Origin: Emticicia sp. BO119 | GTDB lineage: Bacteria; Bacteroidota; Bacteroidia; Cytophagales; Spirosomataceae | Assembly (NCBI RefSeq): GCF_013912375.1 | Contig: NZ_JACETV010000004.1 | Coordinates: forward strand, 1-64,000 | Reading direction: 5' to 3' | Length of the DNA stretch: 64,000 bases | Part shown: positions 24,162-32,319 of the stretch, one piece after another | How the letters are laid out: every line of letters begins with the position of its first letter | How positions within the stretch are numbered: the stretch's first letter is position 1 | Made by a program: the position numbers and the translations under genes | The notes under the pieces: model-generated | What the model was told of the DNA's origin: nothing | The model's input: only the letters and a program-made list of their open reading frames with translations | The model's database searches: none

Positions 24162-27056
24162 TTACTGAGGGCAACCTTCTATTTCAGCCTTAAAAACTGC
24201 GCCACCCCCTACCAGGAATCCTGCCCCATTCTGCGGCGTTAATAAAATAGATTTAGCTGATTTATAAATGACATTAGAGCCTGCGGCGATAATATTAGTT
24301 GCCGTAATAGCCTGATTACTCTGTTTTAAAAGGTATTGCCCATTATAATTATCTGTGGGGCTGGCTAAAGTAAGTGTTTGATTACAATCGGCAGTGCAGG
24401 CATTTACAATAAAGTAATCTGTTTCTATACCTTCCACACCGTTCGATGACTCAATTCTGACTTTATAATATTCTCCTTTCGAGATGTACGAAGGTATTAT
24501 CCCATTAAAAGTAGCCGCCTGAGCATTGGTCGTAAGATTTCCTAAAGCAATTTTCTCTGAAAACGAGCCATTGGCATTAGAAATAAAAGCCGTATAAGTA
24601 AAGTTCCCTGTATTATTGGTGGTAAAATTAATTGCAACAGGTGCTCCTAAACAAACCGGATTAGGTGAGGCATCAGCCATAATATGCGGAGCAGCCCTAA
24701 TAATTTGCTTCATGGCAATTATACTCCATTTACCTTGCTCATCTTTGGCCCGCACCCAAAGCAAATGCTTGCCATTGCTTAGACTACCATAATTCAGATT
24801 GAAATTAATCCCTGAAAGCGTTGTTTGCCCTGTGGTAATAGGAATATTTATACCAGAGCCGAATCCTGGGTCTGTATCTACAAAATATTCTGCTTTCACA
24901 AGCGCAGGCGGCGGAGTACTCACAATGTTATCTAACTGTTGCCGGAATACTTCACTCCATCTTCCGCTTTCATCTTTAGTGCGGATGTACAGATAATCGG
25001 TGCCTGCCGTCAGACTGCCGGAGGGAATGGTGAAGTTTACATTTGATAAACTCGTCTGCCCTGTCGAGATAGGAATATTTACTCCCAACCCGAAGCCGGG
25101 GTCAGTATTGATAAAATATTCTGCCCTGACAAGCGCAGGCGGCGGAGTACTCACTATATTATCTAACTGCTGCCGGAATACTTCACTCCATTTCCCACTT
25201 TCATCTTTAGTTCGGATGTACAGATAATCGGTGCCTGCCGTCAGGCTGCCCGAGGGAATGGTGAAGTTTACATTTGATAAACTCGTCTGCCCTGTCGAGA
25301 CAGGAATATTGACTCCTAATCCGAAGCCGGGGTCAGTATTGATAAAATATTCTGCCCTGACAAGTGCAGGCGGCGGAGCACTCACTATATTATCTAACTG
25401 CTGCCGGAATACTTCACTCCATCTTCCGCTTTCATCTTTAGTACGGATGTACAGATAATCGGTGCCTGCCGTCAGGCTGCCCGAGGGAATGGTGAAGTTT
25501 ACATTTGATAAAGTCGTTTGGCCTGTCGAGATAGGAATATTGACTCCTAATCCGAAGCCGGGGTCAGTATTGATAAAATATTCTGCCCTGACAAGTGCAG
25601 GCGGCGGAGCACTCACAATGTTATCTAACTGCTGCCGGAATACCTCACTCCATCTTCCACTTTCATCTTTAGTACGGATGTACAGATAATCGGTGCCTGC
25701 CGTCAGGCTGCCCGAGGGAATGGTGAAGTTTACATTCGATAAAGTCGTTTGGCCTGTCGAGACAGGAATATTGACTCCTAATCCAAAGCCAGGGTCAGTA
25801 TTGATAAAATACTCTGCCCTGACAAGTGCTGGCGGCGGAGCACTCACTATATTATCTAACTGTTGCCGGAATACCTCACTCCATCTTCCGCTTTCATCTT
25901 TAGTACGGATGTACAGATAATCGGTGCCTGCCGTCAGGCTGCCCGAGGGAATGGTGAAGTTTACATTTGATAAACTCGTCTGCCCTGTCGAGACAGGAAT
26001 ATTGACTCCTAATCCAAAGCCAGGGTCAGTATTGATAAAATACTCTGCCCTGACAAGTGCAGGCGGCGGAGTACTCACTATATTATCTAACTGTTGCCGG
26101 AATACCTCACTCCATCTTCCGCTTTCATCTTTAGTACGGATATACAGATAATCGGTACCTGCCGTCAGGCTGCCCGAGGGAATGGTGAAGTTTACATTTG
26201 ATAAACTTGTTTGCCCTGTCGAGATAGGAATATTGACTCCCAATCCGACGCCGGGGTCAGTATTGATAAAATATTCTGCCCTGACAAGCGCTGGCGTTGG
26301 TGGGGTGACAAGATTGTCCAGTTGTTTCATCAATACTTCACTCCATTTCCCACTTTCATCTTTAGTACGGATATACAGATAATCGGTGCCTGCCGTCAGG
26401 CTGCCCGAGGGAATGGTGAAGTTTACATTTGATAAACTTGTTTGCCCTGTCGAGACAGGAATATTTACTCCTAATCCAAAGCCAGGGTCAGTATTGATAA
26501 AGTACTCTGCCCTGACAAGCGCAGGTGTTGGTGGGGTGACAAGATTGTCCAGTTGTTTCATCAATACTTCACTCCATCTTCCACTTTCATCTTTAGTACG
26601 GATATGCAGATAATCGGTGCCTGCCGTCAGGCTGCCCGAGGGAATGGTGAAGTTTACATTTGATAAACTCGTTTGTCCTGCCGAGACAGGAATATTTACT
26701 CCCAATCCAAAGCCGGGGTCAGTATTGATAAAGTACTCTGCCTTCACAAGTGCGGGCTGTGGAGAAACAGAGGCTCCCAGAATTGTTTTTTCAAATACTA
26801 TGCTCCATTTTCCATCGTCGCCGAGAGCCCTTATATAGAGTTTGTGTATCCCTGGCGACAAGCTACCAGTGGGTACATTGAACTTAAGGTTAGTTACTTG
26901 TTTTTGTAAAACCGGGCTAATCGGAACATTTGTACCTAAGCCTATGCCCGGGTCAGTATCTACAAAAAACTCAATTTTGTTGATATTCTGACCGAGCGTA
27001 TGGATTGTGATTAAAATGCCCACTATTAACCCCCAAAGGCTAATTTTATGATTCAT
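24162..27056 (-). CDS. Secreted protein with ten ~77-residue tandem repeats
   Basis: A 964-residue exported protein of unknown function. A signal peptide (about 1-23, ending HTLGQ) is followed by ten repeats of about 77 residues, each with a core such as AEYFINTDPGFGLGVNIPV, then FTIPSGSLTAGTDYLYIRTK, then DESGRWSEV. Repeats 2-9 (26753-24906) are almost identical, while 1 and 10 are diverged. The pattern of beta strands and conserved Trp suggests a beta-sandwich unit. An Ig-like segment follows (ASPNPVCLGAPVAINFTTNN), and the C-terminus (TLASPTDNYNGQYLLKQSN to AVFKAEIEGC) resembles the coat-hanger-like end found on many secreted Bacteroidota proteins. It is 12 bases after the beta-helix gene on the same strand, so the two are likely co-expressed. 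Adhesion or surface display is a guess. Confidence 0.85.
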   Translation of the reverse strand: MNHKISLWGLIVGILITIHTLGQNINKIEFFVDTDPGIGLGTNVPISPVLQKQVTNLKFNVPTGSLSPGIHKLYIRALGDDGKWSIVFEKTILGASVSPQPALVKAEYFINTDPGFGLGVNIPVSAGQTSLSNVNFTIPSGSLTAGTDYLHIRTKDESGRWSEVLMKQLDNLVTPPTPALVRAEYFINTDPGFGLGVNIPVSTGQTSLSNVNFTIPSGSLTAGTDYLYIRTKDESGKWSEVLMKQLDNLVTPPTPALVRAEYFINTDPGVGLGVNIPISTGQTSLSNVNFTIPSGSLTAGTDYLYIRTKDESGRWSEVFRQQLDNIVSTPPPALVRAEYFINTDPGFGLGVNIPVSTGQTSLSNVNFTIPSGSLTAGTDYLYIRTKDESGRWSEVFRQQLDNIVSAPPPALVRAEYFINTDPGFGLGVNIPVSTGQTTLSNVNFTIPSGSLTAGTDYLYIRTKDESGRWSEVFRQQLDNIVSAPPPALVRAEYFINTDPGFGLGVNIPISTGQTTLSNVNFTIPSGSLTAGTDYLYIRTKDESGRWSEVFRQQLDNIVSAPPPALVRAEYFINTDPGFGLGVNIPVSTGQTSLSNVNFTIPSGSLTAGTDYLYIRTKDESGKWSEVFRQQLDNIVSTPPPALVRAEYFINTDPGFGLGVNIPISTGQTSLSNVNFTIPSGSLTAGTDYLYIRTKDESGRWSEVFRQQLDNIVSTPPPALVKAEYFVDTDPGFGSGINIPITTGQTTLSGINFNLNYGSLSNGKHLLWVRAKDEQGKWSIIAMKQIIRAAPHIMADASPNPVCLGAPVAINFTTNNTGNFTYTAFISNANGSFSEKIALGNLTTNAQAATFNGIIPSYISKGEYYKVRIESSNGVEGIETDYFIVNACTADCNQTLTLASPTDNYNGQYLLKQSNQAITATNIIAAGSNVIYKSAKSILLTPQNGAGFLVGGGAVFKAEIEGCPQ
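24906..26753 (-). repeat. Eight near-identical 231-bp direct repeats
   Basis: In-frame tandem repeats within the 964-residue protein gene, with a period of exactly 231 bp. Units differ mainly by single silent or conservative changes and by a variable linker (VTPPTP, VSTPPP, VSAPPP). The DNA-level similarity suggests recent expansion or gene conversion. Confidence 0.93.
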
Positions 27057-27068
27057 TTCAATACAGTT

Positions 27069-28073
27069 TTAGTTGCGTTTGATACTGATTGTTATAGGTA
27101 TATTACCGCCTGAAGGAGCTCCTTGTGTAAAGGCTGTTATCATTGGAAACGGAGGAATCCCTGATAGTATATATGGTCGAAGTCCTGAAAAAACACCACA
27201 ATCTATTCCTCCTACTCCTTTGGTTTTTGCAGGCGAACTGGCGTGGAGCACAAAATTGTCATCCTCTAAATCATCTAATGTACGGGGTTCTGATACTACA
27301 AAAACCGTATTAGCAGCAGTTGTAAAAAAATTATTGTTGGCGGGAGAGCCGGTACAACCTACACATACATTGTTGTAAACAGAGTTATTGGTAGAAAATA
27401 CAAAGTTCGGATCGCCACTCTGGTAAATAATATTATTATAGAATTGTCCGATATAATTTGCACCTCCAAAAATAATATTATTACGCACAATACTATCATG
27501 ACTTGATGATTCTACCGATCCCCAGATAATATTATTAGAAATAATCACATTGTTTATGCTTAAACTACTATTGTCTATACTTCCTAAAATAAAACAATCT
27601 GAAATAATAGAGTTAAAAAGACTCGAACTTGCCCCTCTAAGGTCATTTAATAAACAATGAGCTATTTCCATATCGCCACTTACGGAATTAAAAAATATAT
27701 CTCCCAAAACACCATTAGTGCCTCTTACCTCTACTCCATACAATTTAGAGCCATTAGCACTATTCGTACTAAATGTAATTTGGCTTACTTTTGCCGAGCG
27801 TTTATCAAAAGGTGTGTTAGGGTTTTTATTAAGCAGATAACCCGGACCTATCATAGTGATTTTTTTCGAAATGAGAAGGCTACCATAATTAATATCGGAA
27901 GGCTCAAGATAAATGGTATCTCCGTTTGCTGCAGCTGTATGTGCTGCATTAAAATCGGCAAAAACTAATCCACTGACCAAAGTTACTCCAGGATTATTAT
28001 TAACCCGACGGATTGTAGCTTGCACCTGAGAAAGCGTTACCAGAAAAAGCAGAAGTAAAAGAGATTTTTTCAT
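27069..28073 (-). CDS. Secreted parallel beta-helix protein
   Basis: A 334-residue exported protein. It has a signal peptide (MKKSLLLLLFLVTLSQVQA) followed by the pectate-lyase-like opening VFADFNAAHTAAANGDTIYLEPSDI. Repeating short strands rich in N, I and S (SINNVIISNNIIWGSV, DSIVRNNIIFGG) indicate a right-handed beta-helix. No catalytic site of a known polysaccharide lyase is recognisable. It probably heads a two-gene operon with the repeat protein. A TACTTTTG -7-like box lies upstream (28210-28203). Confidence 0.82.
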   Translation of the reverse strand: MKKSLLLLLFLVTLSQVQATIRRVNNNPGVTLVSGLVFADFNAAHTAAANGDTIYLEPSDINYGSLLISKKITMIGPGYLLNKNPNTPFDKRSAKVSQITFSTNSANGSKLYGVEVRGTNGVLGDIFFNSVSGDMEIAHCLLNDLRGASSSLFNSIISDCFILGSIDNSSLSINNVIISNNIIWGSVESSSHDSIVRNNIIFGGANYIGQFYNNIIYQSGDPNFVFSTNNSVYNNVCVGCTGSPANNNFFTTAANTVFVVSEPRTLDDLEDDNFVLHASSPAKTKGVGGIDCGVFSGLRPYILSGIPPFPMITAFTQGAPSGGNIPITISIKRN

Positions 28074-28283
28074 AGCATTAAATGATTAAAATAAAGTTTA
28101 GATTTAAGCATTAGCGCCTAAAAGCATTATTAATTACCGTGTTTAATTAGAGATATTTTCGGACACCAGATAGCCCGTATAGCCTTAAACTATTTGGATA
28201 TTCAAAAGTAGAGAGAGAGGAGATTCAAAAAAACTACTAAATATAGTAGGGTAAAAACTGGATGCAGAGGGGTGTTTTACATA

Positions 28284-28329
28284 AAAAACCTTGCAAATGG
28301 GCTTTCTGTAGCCTCTTTGCAAGGTTTTT
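28284..28329. terminator. Bidirectional terminator before the M3 peptidase gene end
   Basis: AAAAACCTTGCAAA (28284-28297) pairs perfectly with TTTGCAAGGTTTTT (28316-28329), and an inner GGCT/AGCC stem tightens the loop. It serves the minus-strand peptidase that ends at 28353. Confidence 0.88.
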
Positions 28330-28352
28330 ATGCGTTTTATTAAATATATTTT

Positions 28353-30074
28353 CTATTTCAGCTTTTCTAATTCACTTTCCACAAAGGCCATCAATTCAGC
28401 AATGTATTCTTTCGAAAAGTCAAATTTGATATTGGCTGCCTCATAGATTTTACCGATTGGGGCGGTATAGCCTAATTTCAGTGCATTCAGATACCCTGCC
28501 AGACCTTGTTGGGTATCTTGTTTGTAATTACGCCATACACTGATAGCTCCTAATTGCGCCATACCGTATTCGATATAATAGAATGGTAATTCAAAAACGT
28601 GTAGCTGGCGTTGCCAGACATATTTTTTGAAACGCTCAAAACCTTTCCAGTTTGTAACGGAATCTGAAAATAACTCAAAGATTTTCACCCATTCTTCCTG
28701 CCGCTCTTCAATAGTATGGGTTGGGTTCTCATAAATCCAGTGTTGAAATTTATCAATGGTGGCAATCCAAGGCAACACTTCGAGAATATCTTCCAGATGT
28801 TCTACTTTTGCACGTTTCAGGTCTTCTTCGTTAGTAAAGTAGGCATCCCAATGCTCCATTGAAATTAATTCCATCGACATAGAGGCTAATTCTGCTACTT
28901 CTGATGGCGTATTACGGAAACTGTTGATAGGTAAATCTCTGGTTTCAAAAGAATGAATAGCATGTCCGCCCTCATGAACCATCGTCACTACATCTCTCAG
29001 ATTTGAGGTAGCATTCATGAAAATAAAAGGTACACCGATTTCTTCTAATGGATAGTTATACCCGCCTGGTGCTTTCCCTACTCTTGATTCTACATCAAAA
29101 TGCCCCATTGTGCGCATAATACGAATGTAATTAGCCAGGCGCACATCTATACTTGTAAAACACTGAACGGTTTTATCTAAGAGGTCTTCTCCACCTGCAA
29201 ACGGTTTTAAAGCAGGCTTGCCATCTGTATCTACTTTCAAATCCCATGGGCGTAATTCTGCTACTTTCAATTTCTCTTTTCTTTCCTTAGCCATTTTATC
29301 AACCAATGGTACTACTGTTTCAGCAACAGCCTCATGGAAATTGAAGCAGTCTTGTGGCGTATAATCAAACCGACCCATCGCGGCAAACATATAATCCCGG
29401 TAATTGGCAAAACCAGCATTGACCCCCATCTGGTGACGTATGTCTCTTAGCTCATTAAAAAGATTATCCAGTTTTTCATGATCCTGATAACGACGTTCTG
29501 AAATCTTTGTCCATGCTTCCTCTCTTATGGCTCTATCTGGCGATAACAGAAAATCACCGGCCTTTTGAAGTGTCATTTCTTCACCATTCATAATAACAGT
29601 CATTGCGCCTGTTGTAACCTGATACTCGGTTTGTTTGGTTTGTACTTGCGTAGCAAGAGGGATATTCTCTTCACGAAAAATATCCACGGCTTTTTTCATG
29701 CCGCGAACCGTAATATCAAAGCCACTGTCCTGCAATTGGCTCAGATACGGACTTTCCAAAGCCTTTTTGTTTAATTGGTCGTCATAAGCAGACGAGTTGG
29801 GCAGAATTTGCTCAACAAAAAAATGATATGCTTTTTGTTTCTCTTCGCTGGCTGTATCGCAAGTCATTTTTATATAGCGCCATGCCATATTTTCAGAGAG
29901 ATAAGACTCCAGTTCGCTCCGGTCGATAAACCATTGGCGCAAATCCTGCACATCAGCAATCGTTCGGTTAACCAGATTTTCATATAAGGGTTTTACTTCT
30001 TCCCACGAAGTCAACAAAAACTCTTCTCCTATAAATTTGCGGGCTTTTCGCTGAGGGACTACTATTTCTTCCAT
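28353..30074 (-). CDS. M3-family oligoendopeptidase (PepF-like)
   Basis: A 573-residue zinc metallopeptidase that cleaves short peptides in the cytoplasm. The active site is MVHEGGHAIHSFE (HExxH at residues 367-371) with the downstream Glu in TPSEVAELASMSMELIS. There is no signal peptide. The length fits the M3B oligoendopeptidase group. It is monocistronic, with a terminator right after it. Confidence 0.92.
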   Translation of the reverse strand: MEEIVVPQRKARKFIGEEFLLTSWEEVKPLYENLVNRTIADVQDLRQWFIDRSELESYLSENMAWRYIKMTCDTASEEKQKAYHFFVEQILPNSSAYDDQLNKKALESPYLSQLQDSGFDITVRGMKKAVDIFREENIPLATQVQTKQTEYQVTTGAMTVIMNGEEMTLQKAGDFLLSPDRAIREEAWTKISERRYQDHEKLDNLFNELRDIRHQMGVNAGFANYRDYMFAAMGRFDYTPQDCFNFHEAVAETVVPLVDKMAKERKEKLKVAELRPWDLKVDTDGKPALKPFAGGEDLLDKTVQCFTSIDVRLANYIRIMRTMGHFDVESRVGKAPGGYNYPLEEIGVPFIFMNATSNLRDVVTMVHEGGHAIHSFETRDLPINSFRNTPSEVAELASMSMELISMEHWDAYFTNEEDLKRAKVEHLEDILEVLPWIATIDKFQHWIYENPTHTIEERQEEWVKIFELFSDSVTNWKGFERFKKYVWQRQLHVFELPFYYIEYGMAQLGAISVWRNYKQDTQQGLAGYLNALKLGYTAPIGKIYEAANIKFDFSKEYIAELMAFVESELEKLK

Positions 30075-30277
30075 AATTCTGTTTTTCTGAACTTAATAAA
30101 TGTGGCACAAATATATATTTTTCCGATAATGCTATTTCAATAAACTGATATAAATAACAATCTGTTGCTGATAAAGATTCGATTGTCTATGCTATCAGGT
30201 ATTTTGCCTAATTTTTTGCTTTTTTATTGATAGTTCTTGCATTTTTCAAGTAATTCGTAAAAATAATCTATTAAACT

Positions 30278-30997
30278 ATGAACAAAAAACCCTTACTGTT
30301 AATTGTTGCACTTATTGCTCTGGCCATTGCCTGTCATAAAACGCTAACCCACACCCCAATAGGCGAAAAATTCACACTCAATTATGAGGCCAATCGTTTT
30401 GAAAAAGAAATAGAGGCTTATGAAAAGGCTGATGCGGCTATAGGTTTAGATAAACTACAAGGACAGACCGTCTTTTATGGCAGTTCAAGTATCCGTCTCT
30501 GGAAGTCATTGAAAGAAGATTTTGCGCCAATGCCAGTGATTAATCACGGTTTTGGGGGTTCTACTTTCCCTGAAATGACTTACTATGCCGAACGCATGCT
30601 GGTACCTTATAAGCCTGAAAAGATTGTACTTTACTGTGAAAACGACCTTTTTTCGGGAAAAGAAAAAACACCCGAACAAGTATTTGATGCTTTTGCTGAA
30701 CTGGCTACGCTGATTCAGAATCGATTGCCTAAAGCAAAGGTGTATTATATTTCGATGAAGCCTTCTATTTCGAGAAAAGATAAATGGAACCTTACCACTA
30801 AAGCCGATGCTTTAATTAAGGAATATATAGACAAGCATAAAAACTTTACCTACATGAACATTGTGCCGGTGATGTATAGACCGAATGGAACTGTAAATGG
30901 TGAATATTTTATTAAAGACAGTTTACATATGACTCCAAAAGGATATGCGCAGTGGACTTCTGTTATAAGACCTGTTCTTCTTAAAAACAATAAATAA
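30278..30997 (+). CDS. SGNH/GDSL-family hydrolase, exported
   Basis: A 239-residue esterase or lipase-like protein. The N-terminal LLIVALIALAIAC is a lipoprotein signal with Cys19. SGNH blocks are visible: VFYGSSSIRLWKSL (nucleophile Ser), HGFGGSTFPEM (Gly), YCENDLFSGK (Asn) and KDSLHMTPKGYAQW (Asp-x-x-His). It lies 26 bases before the AXE1 esterase gene and is likely in the same operon. It may remove acyl groups from a carbohydrate, as inferred from the neighbour. Confidence 0.88.
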   Translation: MNKKPLLLIVALIALAIACHKTLTHTPIGEKFTLNYEANRFEKEIEAYEKADAAIGLDKLQGQTVFYGSSSIRLWKSLKEDFAPMPVINHGFGGSTFPEMTYYAERMLVPYKPEKIVLYCENDLFSGKEKTPEQVFDAFAELATLIQNRLPKAKVYYISMKPSISRKDKWNLTTKADALIKEYIDKHKNFTYMNIVPVMYRPNGTVNGEYFIKDSLHMTPKGYAQWTSVIRPVLLKNNK

Positions 30998-31023
30998 CAA
31001 CCTGTTTTCAACCCCTATTTAAC

Positions 31024-32319
31024 ATGAAAAAAAATTTACTCATTCTGGGTCTTAGCTTGCTGGCGACCCTCGCATTTGCTCAACCCACTGAAAAGCTGAT
31101 TAAAGTAATTGTTGCTCCTGAGCATGACGACTGGAAGTATAAAATCGGAGAACCTGTGAAGTTCTCGGTAATGGTTTTAAAATACGGGAATCCGGTAAAA
31201 AATGCTAAAATCGTTTATCAGATCGGGCCAGAGAAATTTGAAACCAGAAAAGACAGTACTGTTCTAAAAGACGGTATCATCAAATTAGATGGCGGTACCA
31301 TGAATACAGCCGGTTTTTTAAGATGCACCGTAATTGCCAAAGTAGATGGTAAAGAGTACAGAAATCTGGCTACTGCGGCCTTTGAGCCAGAGAAAATTCA
31401 ACCTGCGGTAGAGCTGCCTTCTGACTTCGTCCAATTCTGGGATAAAGCTAAAGCCGACTTAGCCAAAGTACCTATGGATGCCCAAATGACTTTGTTGCCT
31501 GAGCGTTGTACAGAAACAGTAAACGTGTATCATGTAAGCCTGCAAAACTATCGTGAGTATGGCACTGTACGCTTATATGGTATTTTATGTGTGCCTAAGA
31601 AAGAAGGGAAATATCCGGCTTTATTAAGAGTGCCGGGTGCAGGTGTAAGACCTTATGGAGGTGATATAAGAACAGCCGAAAAAGGGATTATCACATTTGA
31701 AATAGGTATTCATGGGATTCCGGTAACAATGGAGCCATATATTTATACCAATTTAGGCGCAGGGGCTTTAAATTCTTACTGGACTTATAATTTAGATAAC
31801 AGAGACCTGTATTATTATAAACGTGTGTATTTAGGCTGTGTAAGAGCCAATGATTTTCTGGTAAGTCTGCCGCAATATGATGGTAAAAATCTGGCGGTTA
31901 CTGGTGGTAGTCAGGGGGGAGCCTTATCTATTGTTACGGCAGGCCTTGACCCACGTGTAAAATGGACTGCCCCTACCTACCCTGCTTTAGCTGATATGGT
32001 TGGTTATCTGAAAGGCCGTGCAGGTGGATGGCCGCATATTTTCGACAAAAACAATCCACATAATAATACCGAAGCTAAAATCAAAACAGCGTCTTATTAT
32101 GATGTCGTGAATTTTGCCAAGCAAATGAAAATACCTTGTTTCTACTCAATGGGTTTTAATGACGAAACCTGTCCGCCAACATCTATGTGGGCAGCATATA
32201 ACGTGATCAGCTCGAACAAAACTCTAAAACTGTATCAGGAAACAGGCCATTGGACGTTCCCTGAAGAAAATGAAATGGTAATGAACTGGTTATATGATAA
32301 ATTACTAATAACCAAATGA
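31024..32319 (+). CDS. Acetyl xylan esterase-like (AXE1, CE7) secreted hydrolase
   Basis: A 431-residue exported hydrolase. After a signal peptide (MKKNLLILGLSLLATLAFAQ) comes an immunoglobulin-like beta domain (about 25-125), then an alpha/beta hydrolase domain of the AXE1 type. The nucleophile is in VTGGSQGGALS, the acid in GFNDETCPP, and the His in TGHWTFPEE. CE7 enzymes deacetylate xylo-oligosaccharides or cephalosporins. The stop codon overlaps the ComEC start (ATGA), so the two are translationally linked. Confidence 0.9.
   Translation: MKKNLLILGLSLLATLAFAQPTEKLIKVIVAPEHDDWKYKIGEPVKFSVMVLKYGNPVKNAKIVYQIGPEKFETRKDSTVLKDGIIKLDGGTMNTAGFLRCTVIAKVDGKEYRNLATAAFEPEKIQPAVELPSDFVQFWDKAKADLAKVPMDAQMTLLPERCTETVNVYHVSLQNYREYGTVRLYGILCVPKKEGKYPALLRVPGAGVRPYGGDIRTAEKGIITFEIGIHGIPVTMEPYIYTNLGAGALNSYWTYNLDNRDLYYYKRVYLGCVRANDFLVSLPQYDGKNLAVTGGSQGGALSIVTAGLDPRVKWTAPTYPALADMVGYLKGRAGGWPHIFDKNNPHNNTEAKIKTASYYDVVNFAKQMKIPCFYSMGFNDETCPPTSMWAAYNVISSNKTLKLYQETGHWTFPEENEMVMNWLYDKLLITK

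Noticed and set aside
24906-26753. Possible CRISPR array
   Set aside because: The 231-bp units are direct, in frame and coding, with no unique spacers and no cas genes nearby.
24799-26909. A ladder of plus-strand frames spaced 231 bp apart, opposite the repeat protein
   Set aside because: They are antisense shadows of the eight near-identical repeats. Their spacing equals the repeat period and their products are nearly the same by necessity.
28353-30074. Signal peptide for the M3 peptidase
   Set aside because: The N-terminus (MEEIVVPQRKARKF) is charged and not hydrophobic, so a cytoplasmic enzyme is more likely.
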